A stretch of 7,472 nt of DNA from Actinomycetes bacterium. Its GTDB lineage: Bacteria > Actinomycetota > Thermoleophilia > RBG-16-64-13. The translations under genes were made by a program, and so were the position numbers. Of this stretch, positions 1 to 6,053 are shown one piece after another. Position 1 is the first letter of the stretch. Every line of letters begins with the position of its first letter. The notes beneath the pieces are model-generated. The model saw nothing but the letters and a program-made list of their open reading frames with translations, made no database searches and was not told where the DNA came from. Location of the stretch: NCBI GenBank assembly GCA_021815245.1, contig JAKAHF010000092.1:1-7472 (forward strand), written 5' to 3'.

Positions 1-1
1 G

Positions 2-211
2 AGCACCGAGATCGTGGACGCGTCTTCGGCCAAACTTCACGCCGACACCGAGCGGTACGCGAAGTTCTTTCATCTCATGCTGGAACAGGGCGTCTACTTC
101 GCGCCCAGTCAGTTCGAGGTTGCGTTCGCGAGTGCCGCCCACGGTGAGAGCGAGGTCGAGGCCACACTTCTCGCGGTGGAGAGAGGATTCCGCCAGCTGG
201 GCGCCGGATAG
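2..211 (+). CDS. hemL: Glutamate-1-semialdehyde 2,1-aminomutase, C-terminal end (partial)
   Basis: The reading frame is open from base 2 and ends at the TAG at 209-211, giving about 69 residues of the protein's C-terminus. The segment with YAKFFHLMLEQGVYFAPSQF, followed by an AFASAAHGESEVE stretch and a final helix (ATLLAVERGF), matches the C-terminal end typical of HemL, a PLP-dependent class III aminotransferase-fold enzyme. HemL converts glutamate-1-semialdehyde to 5-aminolevulinate in the C5 route to heme and other tetrapyrroles, in the cytoplasm. The PLP lysine and the N-terminal part lie outside the window. No obvious terminator follows the stop. Related class III aminotransferases share part of the fold, but the GVYFAPSQFE signature and the short ending favour HemL. 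Confidence 0.88.
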   Translation, partial: STEIVDASSAKLHADTERYAKFFHLMLEQGVYFAPSQFEVAFASAAHGESEVEATLLAVERGFRQLGAG

Positions 212-281
212 CCCTCATGCCCGTATCGACGTCGCTTCGGACGATCTCGCCGGGGGTCGGAACGACCTTGTGACGATTACC

Positions 282-311
282 TTGACTATCTTGATGACAT
301 CAATCTATGTG
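282..311 (+). promoter_or_regulatory. Candidate promoter of the truncated rrf2 gene
   Basis: A TTGACT -35 element (282-287) is followed, 17-18 bases on, by a weak CTATGT/TATGTG -10 region (305-311). It lies about 65 bases upstream of the rrf2 ATG, in an AT-rich island within otherwise GC-rich sequence. The -35 is strong and the -10 is poor, as is common for activated or regulated promoters. Called by eye from consensus only. Confidence 0.5.
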
Positions 312-317
312 GTCATC
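291..317. promoter_or_regulatory. Operator-like palindromes within the rrf2 promoter
   Basis: TTGATG-A-CATCAA (291-303) is a perfect 6+6 dyad with a single centre base, sitting in the spacer between the candidate -35 and -10. A second, overlapping dyad, TGATGAC (292-298) with GTCATCA (312-318), brackets the -10. Rrf2-family regulators such as IscR and NsrR commonly bind dyads overlapping their own promoters, so autoregulation is a reasonable inference. No exact family consensus can be assigned. Confidence 0.45.
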
Positions 318-376
318 ATCACAACACAACGAGCGTCGCAGACGATCCCGCTGAAGACGCCGAGGAGCCCGCAACC

Positions 377-574
377 ATGCTGGAAGTATCAACGAAGGGT
401 CGTTACTCTCTCCGCATCCTGATCCTGATGGCCTCGCGGCCACAGGGCTACGTATTCGCCAGGTTCGAGATCGCCGAGGCGGGAGACGTCTCCTGCGCCT
501 ACGTGCAGCAACTCATGACCACGCTCAGGACGGCCTTCGGCTCCACTTCTCCGCTTCCGCCATCAATTCGGTGA
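377..574 (+). pseudogene. Rrf2-family transcriptional regulator, 3'-truncated
   Basis: The ATG at 377 is preceded by GAGGAG (362-367) at 9-base spacing. The first ~52 residues (MLEVSTKGRYSLRILILMA onward, then EIAEAGDVSCAYVQQLMTTL and LRTA) match the start of Rrf2 proteins: the STKGRY N-terminus, first helix, and the helix-turn-helix with its YVQQLM recognition region. Family members are about 130-160 residues and continue with a wing and, in the Fe-S sensing members, three cysteines. Here homology stops at about base 533-540, and the last ~12 residues (FGSTSPLPPSIR) are an out-of-frame reading of transposase sequence. The wing and any cluster-binding cysteines are lost, so the Fe-S sensing function is very probably gone. 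A residual DNA-binding fragment could still be made. The promoter and ribosome site look intact. Confidence 0.75.
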
Positions 575-1370
575 ACAAGGGCTTAGATGAGAGCCTCCAC
601 GAGTTCGCTCACCGCCATCTCGACGAACCCTACCCCTACCTCATCCTCGATGCCCGCTACGAACGGGTGAGAGAAGGCGGCGTCATTCGAAGCCAGGCTG
701 TCTTGGTGGCGATCGGCATCAACCAGGACGGTTACCTCCAGATCCTCGGGGTCGAGCTCGCCGGCCGCGGGAGCCAGACCAGCTGGCGGGATTTCCTTCT
801 CGCCCTCAAAGAGCGCGGCCTTCGCGGCGTCGAGTTCGTGGTCTCCGACCACCACCAGGGACTGCGGAGAAGCGTCGTGGAGATCCTGCCCGAGGCCGCT
901 TGGCAGCGCTGCTACGTCCACCTCCTCCGAAACGCCCTCGACCACATGCCGAGAAAGGCCAACGACGACTGCCTGCAGGAACTGTGTTGGCTCTACGACC
1001 GCCGGGATCTCACCGAGGCCCAGAAGGGACCTCTCGGCTTGGCTCCTTCGCTGGCAGAGCGTCTACCCCAAGCTCTGCGACTGGGTGGAGGAGAACATCT
1101 CAGAGACGCTCACCTTCTACCGCTTGCCCCGCGGCCATCACAAGCATCTCAAGAGTGACCAACATGCTCGAACGCCTCAACGAGGAGATCAAGCGCCGCA
1201 CTCGGGTAGTCCGCATCTTCCCCAACCACGAGAGCTGTCTACGCCTGGTGCGCGCCCTCGCCGTGGAGACCCACGAGAGCTGGCTCGAGGAGCACCGCTA
1301 CCTCAACATGGATCTCTTAACCGAACACAAGCGAGAGCAGCTACGGCAACTGGAGGAGGTGGCCGCGTAA
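541..1370 (+). pseudogene. IS256-family (mutator-type) transposase remnant, 5'-truncated and twice frameshifted
   Basis: Homology starts in frame 1 at about base 541-544 (HFSASAINSVNKGLDESL), before the first start-like GTG at 571. It runs through YPYLILDARYERVREGG (first catalytic Asp), FVVSDHHQGLRR (second Asp), WQRCYVHLLRNALDHMPRKA and WLYDRRDLTEA. An extra base near 1021-1022 shifts it to frame 2 (RRDLSAWLLRWQSVYPKLCD, then ENISETLTFYRLPRGHHKHL). An extra G at 1157 moves it to frame 3 (TNMLERLNEEIKRRTRVVRI, with the Glu region), ending at the TAA at 1368-1370. Intact IS256-family transposases are about 400 residues; roughly the first 120-150 are absent. IS256-type elements are not known to need programmed frameshifting, so this is an inactive copy, unless the single-base insertions are sequencing errors. 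No ribosome site precedes it. Confidence 0.88.
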
Positions 1371-1408
1371 GAAGACTTCCTAGCTGAAGGCTTCATACCA
1401 TGGCCAGC

Positions 1409-1433
1409 TTTCGCACAACTTGACAGACACAAC
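1409..1433 (+). repeat. Candidate right terminal inverted repeat of the IS256 remnant
   Basis: The AT-richer stretch TTTCGCACAACTTGACAGAC followed by ACAACC lies 39-63 bases beyond the transposase stop. Its composition and ACAAC-rich pattern resemble IS256-family termini. With the left end gone there is no partner to pair with, so the boundary is a guess. Confidence 0.35.
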
Positions 1434-1435
1434 CA

Positions 1436-1462
1436 AGAAAAGGGCGCCCTGGCCAGGCGCCC
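1436..1462 (-). terminator. Terminator-like hairpin, minus-strand orientation
   Basis: GGGCGCC (1442-1448) pairs perfectly with GGCGCCC (1456-1462) around a 7-base loop. Read on the minus strand, the stem is followed by TTTTCTT (complement of 1435-1441), which makes an intrinsic terminator for leftward transcription. It lies well beyond the cspA terminator at 1594-1616, so it may be a backup terminator or the end of an unrecognised minus-strand transcript. Confidence 0.5.
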
Positions 1463-1474
1463 GAGAGGAGAAAG

Positions 1475-1507
1475 GAGAGTTTTGAATGGGAAACTCTCAC
1501 CCTTTTT
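1475..1507 (+). terminator. Terminator-like hairpin, plus-strand orientation
   Basis: GAGAGTTT (1475-1482) pairs perfectly with AAACTCTC (1491-1498) around an 8-base loop. It is followed on the plus strand by ACCCTTTTTATC, with a five-T run at 1503-1507. The stem is AT-rich and moderate in strength. It would stop rightward transcription leaving the IS remnant and protect the convergent cspA gene. Confidence 0.55.
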
Positions 1508-1593
1508 ATCGGCCCGCGGCACCCAGACTTTAGCAGGCTGTTGAACAATGACGATGCGGCTCCAAAACACGATCGCCGCGCGCGAGGCCAAAC

Positions 1594-1616
1594 AAAAAGC
1601 CCCGCTCGCGCGGGGC
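1594..1616 (-). terminator. Intrinsic terminator of cspA
   Basis: On the minus strand GCCCCGC (1616-1610) pairs with GCGGGGC (1605-1599) over a 4-base GCGA loop and is followed by TTTTTG (1598-1593). It lies 35 bases after the cspA stop. The perfect 7-bp GC stem, GNRA-type loop and U-run make this the clearest terminator in the window. Confidence 0.9.
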
Positions 1617-1650
1617 CTCGTTCACGGGAAGAAATGCCTCTTCGTGCAGT

Positions 1651-1851
1651 CTACATCGGCGCGACGTTCGCCGCCTGAAGGCCCTTAGGTCCCTGAACCA
1701 CGTCAAACCGAACGGCCTGCCCTTCGGAAAGCGTGCGAAAACCCTCGACCTGCATCTCACTGAAGTGCACGAAGAGATCCTCACCCTCCGGCTGCTCAAT
1801 GAACCCATACCCCTTTTCGGGACTAAACCACTTGACAGTCCCCTCAGCCAA
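1651..1851 (-). CDS. cspA: Cold-shock domain protein (CspA family)
   Basis: A 66-residue single cold-shock domain, the family's usual size, expected to be a cytoplasmic single-stranded nucleic acid binder acting as RNA chaperone. Visible motifs are [15 protein letters not shown], with RNP1 (KGYGFI, residues 13-18), and RNP2 (LFVHF, 26-30), then the closing strand region [19 protein letters not shown]. The TTG at 1851 is the preferred start: GGAGG (1864-1860) lies 8 bases upstream, and the product begins MAEGTVKWF, as family members do. The in-frame ATG at 1866 would add five residues but has no ribosome site, and that ATG overlaps the GGAGG itself. The gene has its own candidate promoter and terminator, with an ~80-base leader. 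It lies downstream of rpoD on the same strand. The exact paralogue (cspA/B/C type) cannot be assigned. Confidence 0.93.
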   Translation of the reverse strand: MAEGTVKWFSPEKGYGFIEQPEGEDLFVHFSEMQVEGFRTLSEGQAVRFDVVQGPKGLQAANVAPM

Positions 1852-1913
1852 ACCTAAGACCTCCATAGTTTTGGGGCGACACGGTCTGCGGGCCCACCCC
1901 ACTCTAACAAACA

Positions 1914-1930
1914 CGTGCCCACTGGGCACG
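1914..1930 (-). other. Hairpin at the 5' end of the predicted cspA leader, or weak rpoD terminator
   Basis: CGTGCCC (1914-1920) pairs perfectly with GGGCACG (1924-1930) around a 3-base loop. On the minus strand it is followed by TGTTTGTTAG, a poor U-tract, so it could be a weak rpoD terminator. If the candidate cspA promoter is right, transcription starts near 1931 and this hairpin becomes the first structure of the cspA mRNA. There it could protect the 5' end or play a role in temperature response. The two roles are not mutually exclusive. Confidence 0.5.
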
Positions 1931-1937
1931 CCGGGCT

Positions 1938-1966
1938 ACAGTAGCGAAACGCAGGGGGTTGGTCAA
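1938..1966 (-). promoter_or_regulatory. Candidate cspA promoter
   Basis: On the minus strand TTGACC (1966-1961) and TACTGT (1943-1938) are separated by exactly 17 bases. The -10 fits the TANNNT pattern usual in GC-rich Gram-positives. The predicted start near 1931 gives a leader of about 80 bases before the TTG start of cspA, in keeping with the long leaders of cold-shock genes. Confidence 0.6.
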
Positions 1967-1971
1967 GAGTG

Positions 1972-1999
1972 TTGACGGGTAGTTTCGTGAAAGTATATG
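1972..1999 (+). promoter_or_regulatory. Possible divergent plus-strand promoter, antisense to rpoD
   Basis: TTGACG (1972-1977) and TATATG (1994-1999) are 16 bases apart on the plus strand. The -35 is separated by only five bases from the oppositely oriented cspA -35 (1961-1966), giving a GTCAA-GAGTG-TTGAC dyad. Transcription would run antisense into the rpoD 3' end, where no plus-strand gene exists. The match may be chance. Confidence 0.25.
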
Positions 2000-2010
2000 A
2001 ACCATTATGT

Positions 2011-3096
2011 CTAGCTGTCCAAGTCGCGTAGCGCTTGAGCGTCACGGTAGTTCTTTAGCCGGTTGAGCGTCTTGGCTTCCACCTGACGGATGCGCTCACG
2101 TGTCACCCCAAATCGCTCCCCGACTTCCTCCAACGTACGCGGGCGCTCACCCTTCAAACCGAAGCGCAACTCGAGCACTTTGCGGTCGCGGGCCGGCAGG
2201 CTGTCGAGCACCCTGAATAGCTCCTCCCGCCTGATCTCGCGAAAGACGACTTCGATGGGCTGATCGGCATCGGCGTCTTCGATAAAGTCGCCCAACTCCG
2301 ACTCGTCCTCGTCGCCCACGGGTGTCTCGAGCGACACGGGCTCGAGATTGGCCTTCTGAATCTCGCGCACCTTGCCCATGCTGATGCCCATCTCGGCGGC
2401 TATCTCCTGCACGGTCGGCTCCCGGCCGCTCTTCTGCAGCAGCTCACGCTGGACGCGATTCAGCTTGTTGATGGTCTCGACCGCGTGCACCGGCACCCGG
2501 ATGGTGCGCGCCTGGTCGGCGATGGCACGCGTGACGGCTTGGCGAATCCACCAGGTGGCATACGTCGAGAACTTGTAGCCCAGGCGATAGTCGAACTTCT
2601 CGACCGCCCTGATCAGGCCCAGATTTCCCTCCTGGATGAGGTCGAGAAACAAGAGTCCCCGGCCCATGTACCGCTTGGCGATGGAGACCACGAGGCGCAG
2701 GTTTGCCTCGGTGAGACGGCGCTTGGCCTCGACATCCTTCTTCTCCACGAGCCTGGCGAGCTCGATCTCCTCCTCAGATGTGAGCAGAGGCACCTGGCCG
2801 ATCTCGCGCAGATAGACGCGCACGGGATCTTCGGCGGAGTGATCGATGGTCACGTCGAGGTAGCTGAGAAACTCCTCCTCCTCGGCGAAATCCTCGGGCT
2901 CCTCTTCGTCGCCGTGCCTGACTTCGACACCCTCGTCGGTCAGCAACGAATAGAGGAACTCCGTCTCCTCCGGAGACAGATTGGCCTCCTGTACGAAGGC
3001 ACTCACCTCTTCCACATCGAGCCCCCCACGCTCGCGCGCTTGGTCGAGCATGCCCTGGAGCACGTCAGCCGTCAGTTCCGGATCACCGTCGACCAT
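2011..3096 (-). CDS. rpoD: RNA polymerase primary sigma factor (sigma-A/sigma-70 type)
   Basis: The product is 361 residues, the short form of the housekeeping sigma factor that directs RNA polymerase to most promoters. An acidic, poorly conserved N-terminal part (about 1-88, with an acidic run at 63-75) corresponds to a reduced region 1.1. Region 1.2 is [20 protein letters not shown] (from residue 90). Region 2 spans ~125-200, with the core-binding and -10 recognition block [20 protein letters not shown] (176-195). Region 3 follows, beginning about [16 protein letters not shown]. Region 4 is at ~298-350, with the -35-binding helix-turn-helix [20 protein letters not shown] (321-340). The ATG at 3096 lies one base after the dnaG stop. 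A GAGGGGAG ribosome site (3112-3105) inside the dnaG 3' end is 8 bases upstream, so the two genes are probably translationally coupled. Region 2 and 4 identity and length argue against an alternative sigma factor. Confidence 0.96.
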   Translation of the reverse strand: MVDGDPELTADVLQGMLDQARERGGLDVEEVSAFVQEANLSPEETEFLYSLLTDEGVEVRHGDEEEPEDFAEEEEFLSYLDVTIDHSAEDPVRVYLREIGQVPLLTSEEEIELARLVEKKDVEAKRRLTEANLRLVVSIAKRYMGRGLLFLDLIQEGNLGLIRAVEKFDYRLGYKFSTYATWWIRQAVTRAIADQARTIRVPVHAVETINKLNRVQRELLQKSGREPTVQEIAAEMGISMGKVREIQKANLEPVSLETPVGDEDESELGDFIEDADADQPIEVVFREIRREELFRVLDSLPARDRKVLELRFGLKGERPRTLEEVGERFGVTRERIRQVEAKTLNRLKNYRDAQALRDLDS

Positions 3097-3097
3097 G

Positions 3098-4927
3098 TCA
3101 TGCGCTCCCCTCTTCAGGATCGAGGTTCATCAGATTCGCCCGCACTTCTTGAAGCAGCCGCTCAAAGCTGAAGAGACGGCGTTGCTTGCTGATGACATCG
3201 CCCTCGTCGTCGAGCGAACCACGGAGCACCGCTATCTCCCGCAGCAGGTAGTGCTCCTGTAGTCGCCAGTTCAACTCTTCGAGGAGGGCCGGCGAGTAGC
3301 GACCTTGATCGGCCTCGATGACGAGGCGCACGAACAGCGGTCCCGCGACCGAATCGGCGCGCGCTTGAGACTGCAGGTCGGCAAGCGCCGCCGCCGGATC
3401 GTCTGACGAAGTCATGGCGGCGAAAGCATCGCGCAGGGCTACGAAGACCTCGCGGTTGCCGGCGTCGGAGAAGTGCTCGGGCGTGAGTGAGCCCAATAGC
3501 GGCACCGCCTGCTGGGGGTTGCACGCCGCGGCGACGAGAAAGTCGCGTTCCATGGCCGCCTCGCTGCCCAGGAGCCGTTCGCTGAAGTCGGCCCTCGCGC
3601 GCTCGGCCCCCACGCCGCGGCCGCGCGGGGCCGCCGGCCGGCCCTGCAACAGCTCACGCACGCTCGACTCATTGAGGCGGAGCGCATCCTCGAGCAAGGG
3701 CAGTTGCTCCTCCCATTCCTTGGCCGAACTGGCGCGGCTCATGATCTTCTTGACCTGCTCGAACGTGCGCACGCGCCCTTGAGAGCTCGTGGTGTCGCCG
3801 CGGGCGAGAGCCTGCCGCACCTCGAAGCCGAGCAGCGAGGTCTTGCCGCGCAGCACCTTGGCGATGGCCTCCTGGCCACCGGCGACCGCCACGTCGGCGG
3901 GGTCGCTCCCGGCCGGCAGCACGGCGGTCATGGGTCGCAGTCCGTGGCCCCTCGCCAATTCGCCCGAACGGAGCATGGCCTCGGTGCCCGCCCGATCGGC
4001 GTCGAACATGAAGGTGAGGTTGCTGGTGAACCGCATCATCAGGTTGATCTGAGCGTCGGTGAGCGCCGTGCCCATCGAGGCGACCACGTTGGCGGCGCCG
4101 GCCTGCACCATGCCCAGTACGTCGGTATATCCCTCGACCACGACGACCTCATCGGCATCGGCGACGGCCTTGCGCGCCTGGAAGAGGCCGTAGAGCAGGT
4201 GGCCCTTCTGGTAGAGCGGCCCCTCCGGAGAATTCAGATACTTGGGTGTCTCGTCGGTGAGCGTTCTGCCTCCGAAGCCAAGTACCCTGCCGCGATGGTC
4301 GACCAGCGGGAACATCAGCCGTCCACGAAAGCGATCGTACGTCTTGCCGTTCTGCCGCACGAGCAGACCGGCTTCCTCGAGCTCCCGGTCGGTGAATCCC
4401 TCTTTGGTCGCCCGACCGTGCAGACCCCTCCACTGTGGAGGTGAGTAGCCCATTCGGTAGGCGACGCAGATGTCACGCCCAAGCCCCCGCTTCTCGAGGT
4501 ATTCGCGGGCGACGCGGCCCGGCTCCGATTCCCAGAGAAAGCGCTGGTAGAACGCCGCAGCCTTCTCGAGTACCAAAAGCAGACGAGCGTCGCGGTCTCT
4601 GCGCTCAGGGTCCGGACCGCCACCGTCTTCGTACTCCACGGCGATGCCGAAACGCTCCCCGAGTTGCTCGATGGCTTCGGCGAAGGAGAGATTCTCGGCC
4701 CGTTCGACGAATCGCACGACGTCGCCGCCCTCGCCGCACCCGAAGCAGTAGTAGAGACCCTTGACCGCGCTGACGGTGAACGAAGGCGTCTTTTCCTGGT
4801 GGAACGGACAGAGGCCCGAGTAGGTGACCCCTCGCTTGCGAAGGCTCGTATAGCCCGAGACTACGTCGACGATCGAAGCGGCGGCCAGCACCGCCTGCAC
4901 ACTCGCGTCTTTGATGAAGGGGCTCAC
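3098..4927 (-). CDS. dnaG: DNA primase
   Basis: A 609-residue primase of usual length that makes RNA primers for the replication fork. The N-terminal CHC2 zinc-binding domain shows C40-P-F-H43 and C61-F-G-C64, the CHCC pattern. The catalytic core holds the primase RNAP-basin segment ([20 protein letters not shown], 202-221) and the TOPRIM metal site, with EGYTD (265-269) and DADRAG (309-314). The C-terminal ~150 residues, starting near the [20 protein letters not shown] segment, form the helical DnaB-helicase-interacting domain, separated by a GC-rich linker ([18 protein letters not shown]). The start is the GTG at 4927, with AGGGG (4942-4938) 10 bases upstream, and the first residues ([15 protein letters not shown]) fit the family. 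It lies 16 bases after dgt and 1 base before rpoD, a variant of the macromolecular synthesis operon without rpsU. Confidence 0.97.
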   Translation of the reverse strand: MSPFIKDASVQAVLAAASIVDVVSGYTSLRKRGVTYSGLCPFHQEKTPSFTVSAVKGLYYCFGCGEGGDVVRFVERAENLSFAEAIEQLGERFGIAVEYEDGGGPDPERRDRDARLLLVLEKAAAFYQRFLWESEPGRVAREYLEKRGLGRDICVAYRMGYSPPQWRGLHGRATKEGFTDRELEEAGLLVRQNGKTYDRFRGRLMFPLVDHRGRVLGFGGRTLTDETPKYLNSPEGPLYQKGHLLYGLFQARKAVADADEVVVVEGYTDVLGMVQAGAANVVASMGTALTDAQINLMMRFTSNLTFMFDADRAGTEAMLRSGELARGHGLRPMTAVLPAGSDPADVAVAGGQEAIAKVLRGKTSLLGFEVRQALARGDTTSSQGRVRTFEQVKKIMSRASSAKEWEEQLPLLEDALRLNESSVRELLQGRPAAPRGRGVGAERARADFSERLLGSEAAMERDFLVAAACNPQQAVPLLGSLTPEHFSDAGNREVFVALRDAFAAMTSSDDPAAALADLQSQARADSVAGPLFVRLVIEADQGRYSPALLEELNWRLQEHYLLREIAVLRGSLDDEGDVISKQRRLFSFERLLQEVRANLMNLDPEEGSA

Positions 4928-4943
4928 GGCGCGCTCACCCCTG

Positions 4944-6011
4944 TCATAGGTTGTCCCAGGCCTTGGGCATGAAGAGCTCCACGTAGAGCCGCTGCGCGTA
5001 CCGGTCGGTCATGCCGGCCACGTGGTCGGTGACCGCTCTCACCAGGTCGATGCCGGGCGCCGGTGGCTCCCCTCCGGCCGGAAGCGGCAGGGTCTCGGGA
5101 TGCTCTAGATAGTGCCGCATGAGCCGGGTGATGACCTGTCTGATGCCATCGTCACCCGCCTGCGTGAGAGCACGCGGGTAGACCGTCGCGAAGAGGTAGG
5201 AGCGGAGTTCGGCCAGGGCGCCCCCTATCTCGGGCGTCTGGGAGATTTCCGCCTGGCTCTCGCTACTGTCGACCAAGTCGTGCACCAAGGCATCGATACG
5301 CTCGCTGCCGGTCTCGCCTAGGAGCGCCAGCGGAGCTTGAGGCAAGTCGTCCATGGTGATGAGCCCGGCTCGAACGGCGTCGTCGATGTCGTGATTCACG
5401 TAAGCGATGCGGTCGGCCAGGTGCACGATGCGGCCCTCGAGCGTAGCGGGACGCAGCTCGCCCGAATGGTTGCGGATGCCGTCGCGCACCTCCCAGGTGA
5501 GGTTGAGCCCTCGCCCGTCGTTCTCGAGCACCTCGACGACGCGTGCGCTCTGTTCGTTGTGCTGAAAGCCGTCGCCGCCCAACTCGCGAAGCATGTCGTC
5601 GATCACGGCCTCGCCGGCATGACCGAAGGGCGTGTGACCCAGATCGTGGCCGAGCGCGACAGCCTCGGCGAGGTCTTCGTTGAGTCGTAGCGCCCGCGCG
5701 ACAGTGCGAGCGATACCCGATACTTCGAGCGTGTGTGTCAAGCGTGTGCGGTAGTGATCGCCCTCAGGGGCGATGAAGACCTGGGTCTTGTGCTTGAGCC
5801 GGCGGAACGACTTGCTGTGCACGATGCGGTCGCGGTCGCGCTGGTAGGGGGTGCGAAGCGAGCACGGCTCCTCAGGATGCTCGCGCCCGCGTGAGGCCGA
5901 TGAGCGCTGCGCCCAAGGTGCCAGACCCGCCTCGTAGAGGTCGGCGGGTAACCCTACTCTTCCTGACCACTCTCTCTTCAAACGTCCTCTGCCCCCGGGC
6001 CAGGCTCTCAC
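4944..6011 (-). CDS. dgt: dGTPase-like HD-domain dNTP triphosphohydrolase
   Basis: A 355-residue soluble HD-superfamily protein of the dGTPase type (shorter than E. coli Dgt at ~505; closer to the Gram-positive/Thermus form). The family hydrolyses dNTPs to deoxynucleoside plus tripolyphosphate, controlling dNTP pools. Visible are the FRRLKHKTQVF nucleotide-site segment (69-79), the HD metal ligands H93 (RLTHTLEVS), H122-D123 (LGHDLGHTPFGH) and D200 (HLADRIAYVNHDIDDA), and HNEQS (151-155). The ATG at 6011 has only a GGGGA placed about two bases upstream, too close for a good ribosome site. An internal TTG (codon 11, at 5981) preceded by AGAGGA is an alternative. Conserved sequence begins about residue 22, so the start is uncertain. 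It sits 16 bases upstream of dnaG and 42 bases downstream of the AhpD-like gene. The substrate preference (dGTP only, or several dNTPs) cannot be read from sequence. Confidence 0.92.
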   Translation of the reverse strand: MRAWPGGRGRLKREWSGRVGLPADLYEAGLAPWAQRSSASRGREHPEEPCSLRTPYQRDRDRIVHSKSFRRLKHKTQVFIAPEGDHYRTRLTHTLEVSGIARTVARALRLNEDLAEAVALGHDLGHTPFGHAGEAVIDDMLRELGGDGFQHNEQSARVVEVLENDGRGLNLTWEVRDGIRNHSGELRPATLEGRIVHLADRIAYVNHDIDDAVRAGLITMDDLPQAPLALLGETGSERIDALVHDLVDSSESQAEISQTPEIGGALAELRSYLFATVYPRALTQAGDDGIRQVITRLMRHYLEHPETLPLPAGGEPPAPGIDLVRAVTDHVAGMTDRYAQRLYVELFMPKAWDNL

Positions 6012-6053
6012 ATTTCCCCGAAGGCCAGTCTACAACTTTGGACAGGGCTGGGC

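Larger units (their letters stand above)
541..1433 (+). mobile_element. Partial IS256-family insertion sequence (left end missing)
   Basis: The element comprises the transposase remnant plus about 60 bases of downstream tail ending in a candidate terminal repeat. The left terminal repeat and the 5' third of the transposase are absent. Rrf2-coding sequence abuts transposase codons at about 533-543. Because the left end is missing, the present state needs a deletion after insertion (or recombination between IS copies), not just insertion. The original target-site duplication cannot be recognised. Confidence 0.75.

Noticed and set aside
120..422. 100-residue plus-strand frame spanning the hemL end, promoter and rrf2 start
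   Set aside because: It overlaps two better-supported genes in other frames, and its product has no recognisable domain.
583..945. 120-residue minus-strand open frame within the transposase
   Set aside because: It is the reverse-complement reading of IS256 transposase codons, with no independent signals.
1298..1808. Minus-strand frames of 97 and 92 residues around 1298-1591 and 1530-1808
   Set aside because: They cross the terminators at 1436-1507 and 1594-1616, overlap cspA in another frame, and have compositionally odd products with no family resemblance.
1852..1929. N-terminal extension of the cold-shock protein to position 1929
   Set aside because: The extra residues ([12 protein letters not shown]...) are unlike any CspA N-terminus, and the extension would cover the leader hairpin. 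The TTG at 1851 has the proper ribosome site.
2485..3171. 228-residue plus-strand open frame opposite rpoD
   Set aside because: It lies antisense to rpoD and past its start, with no ribosome site or recognisable motif. The sigma factor explains the conservation.
3704..4444. 246-residue plus-strand open frame opposite dnaG
   Set aside because: It is an antisense shadow of a clear primase gene. Its product is low-complexity, rich in His/Gly/Arg, and shows no recognisable family; such frames arise from GC-rich codon usage.
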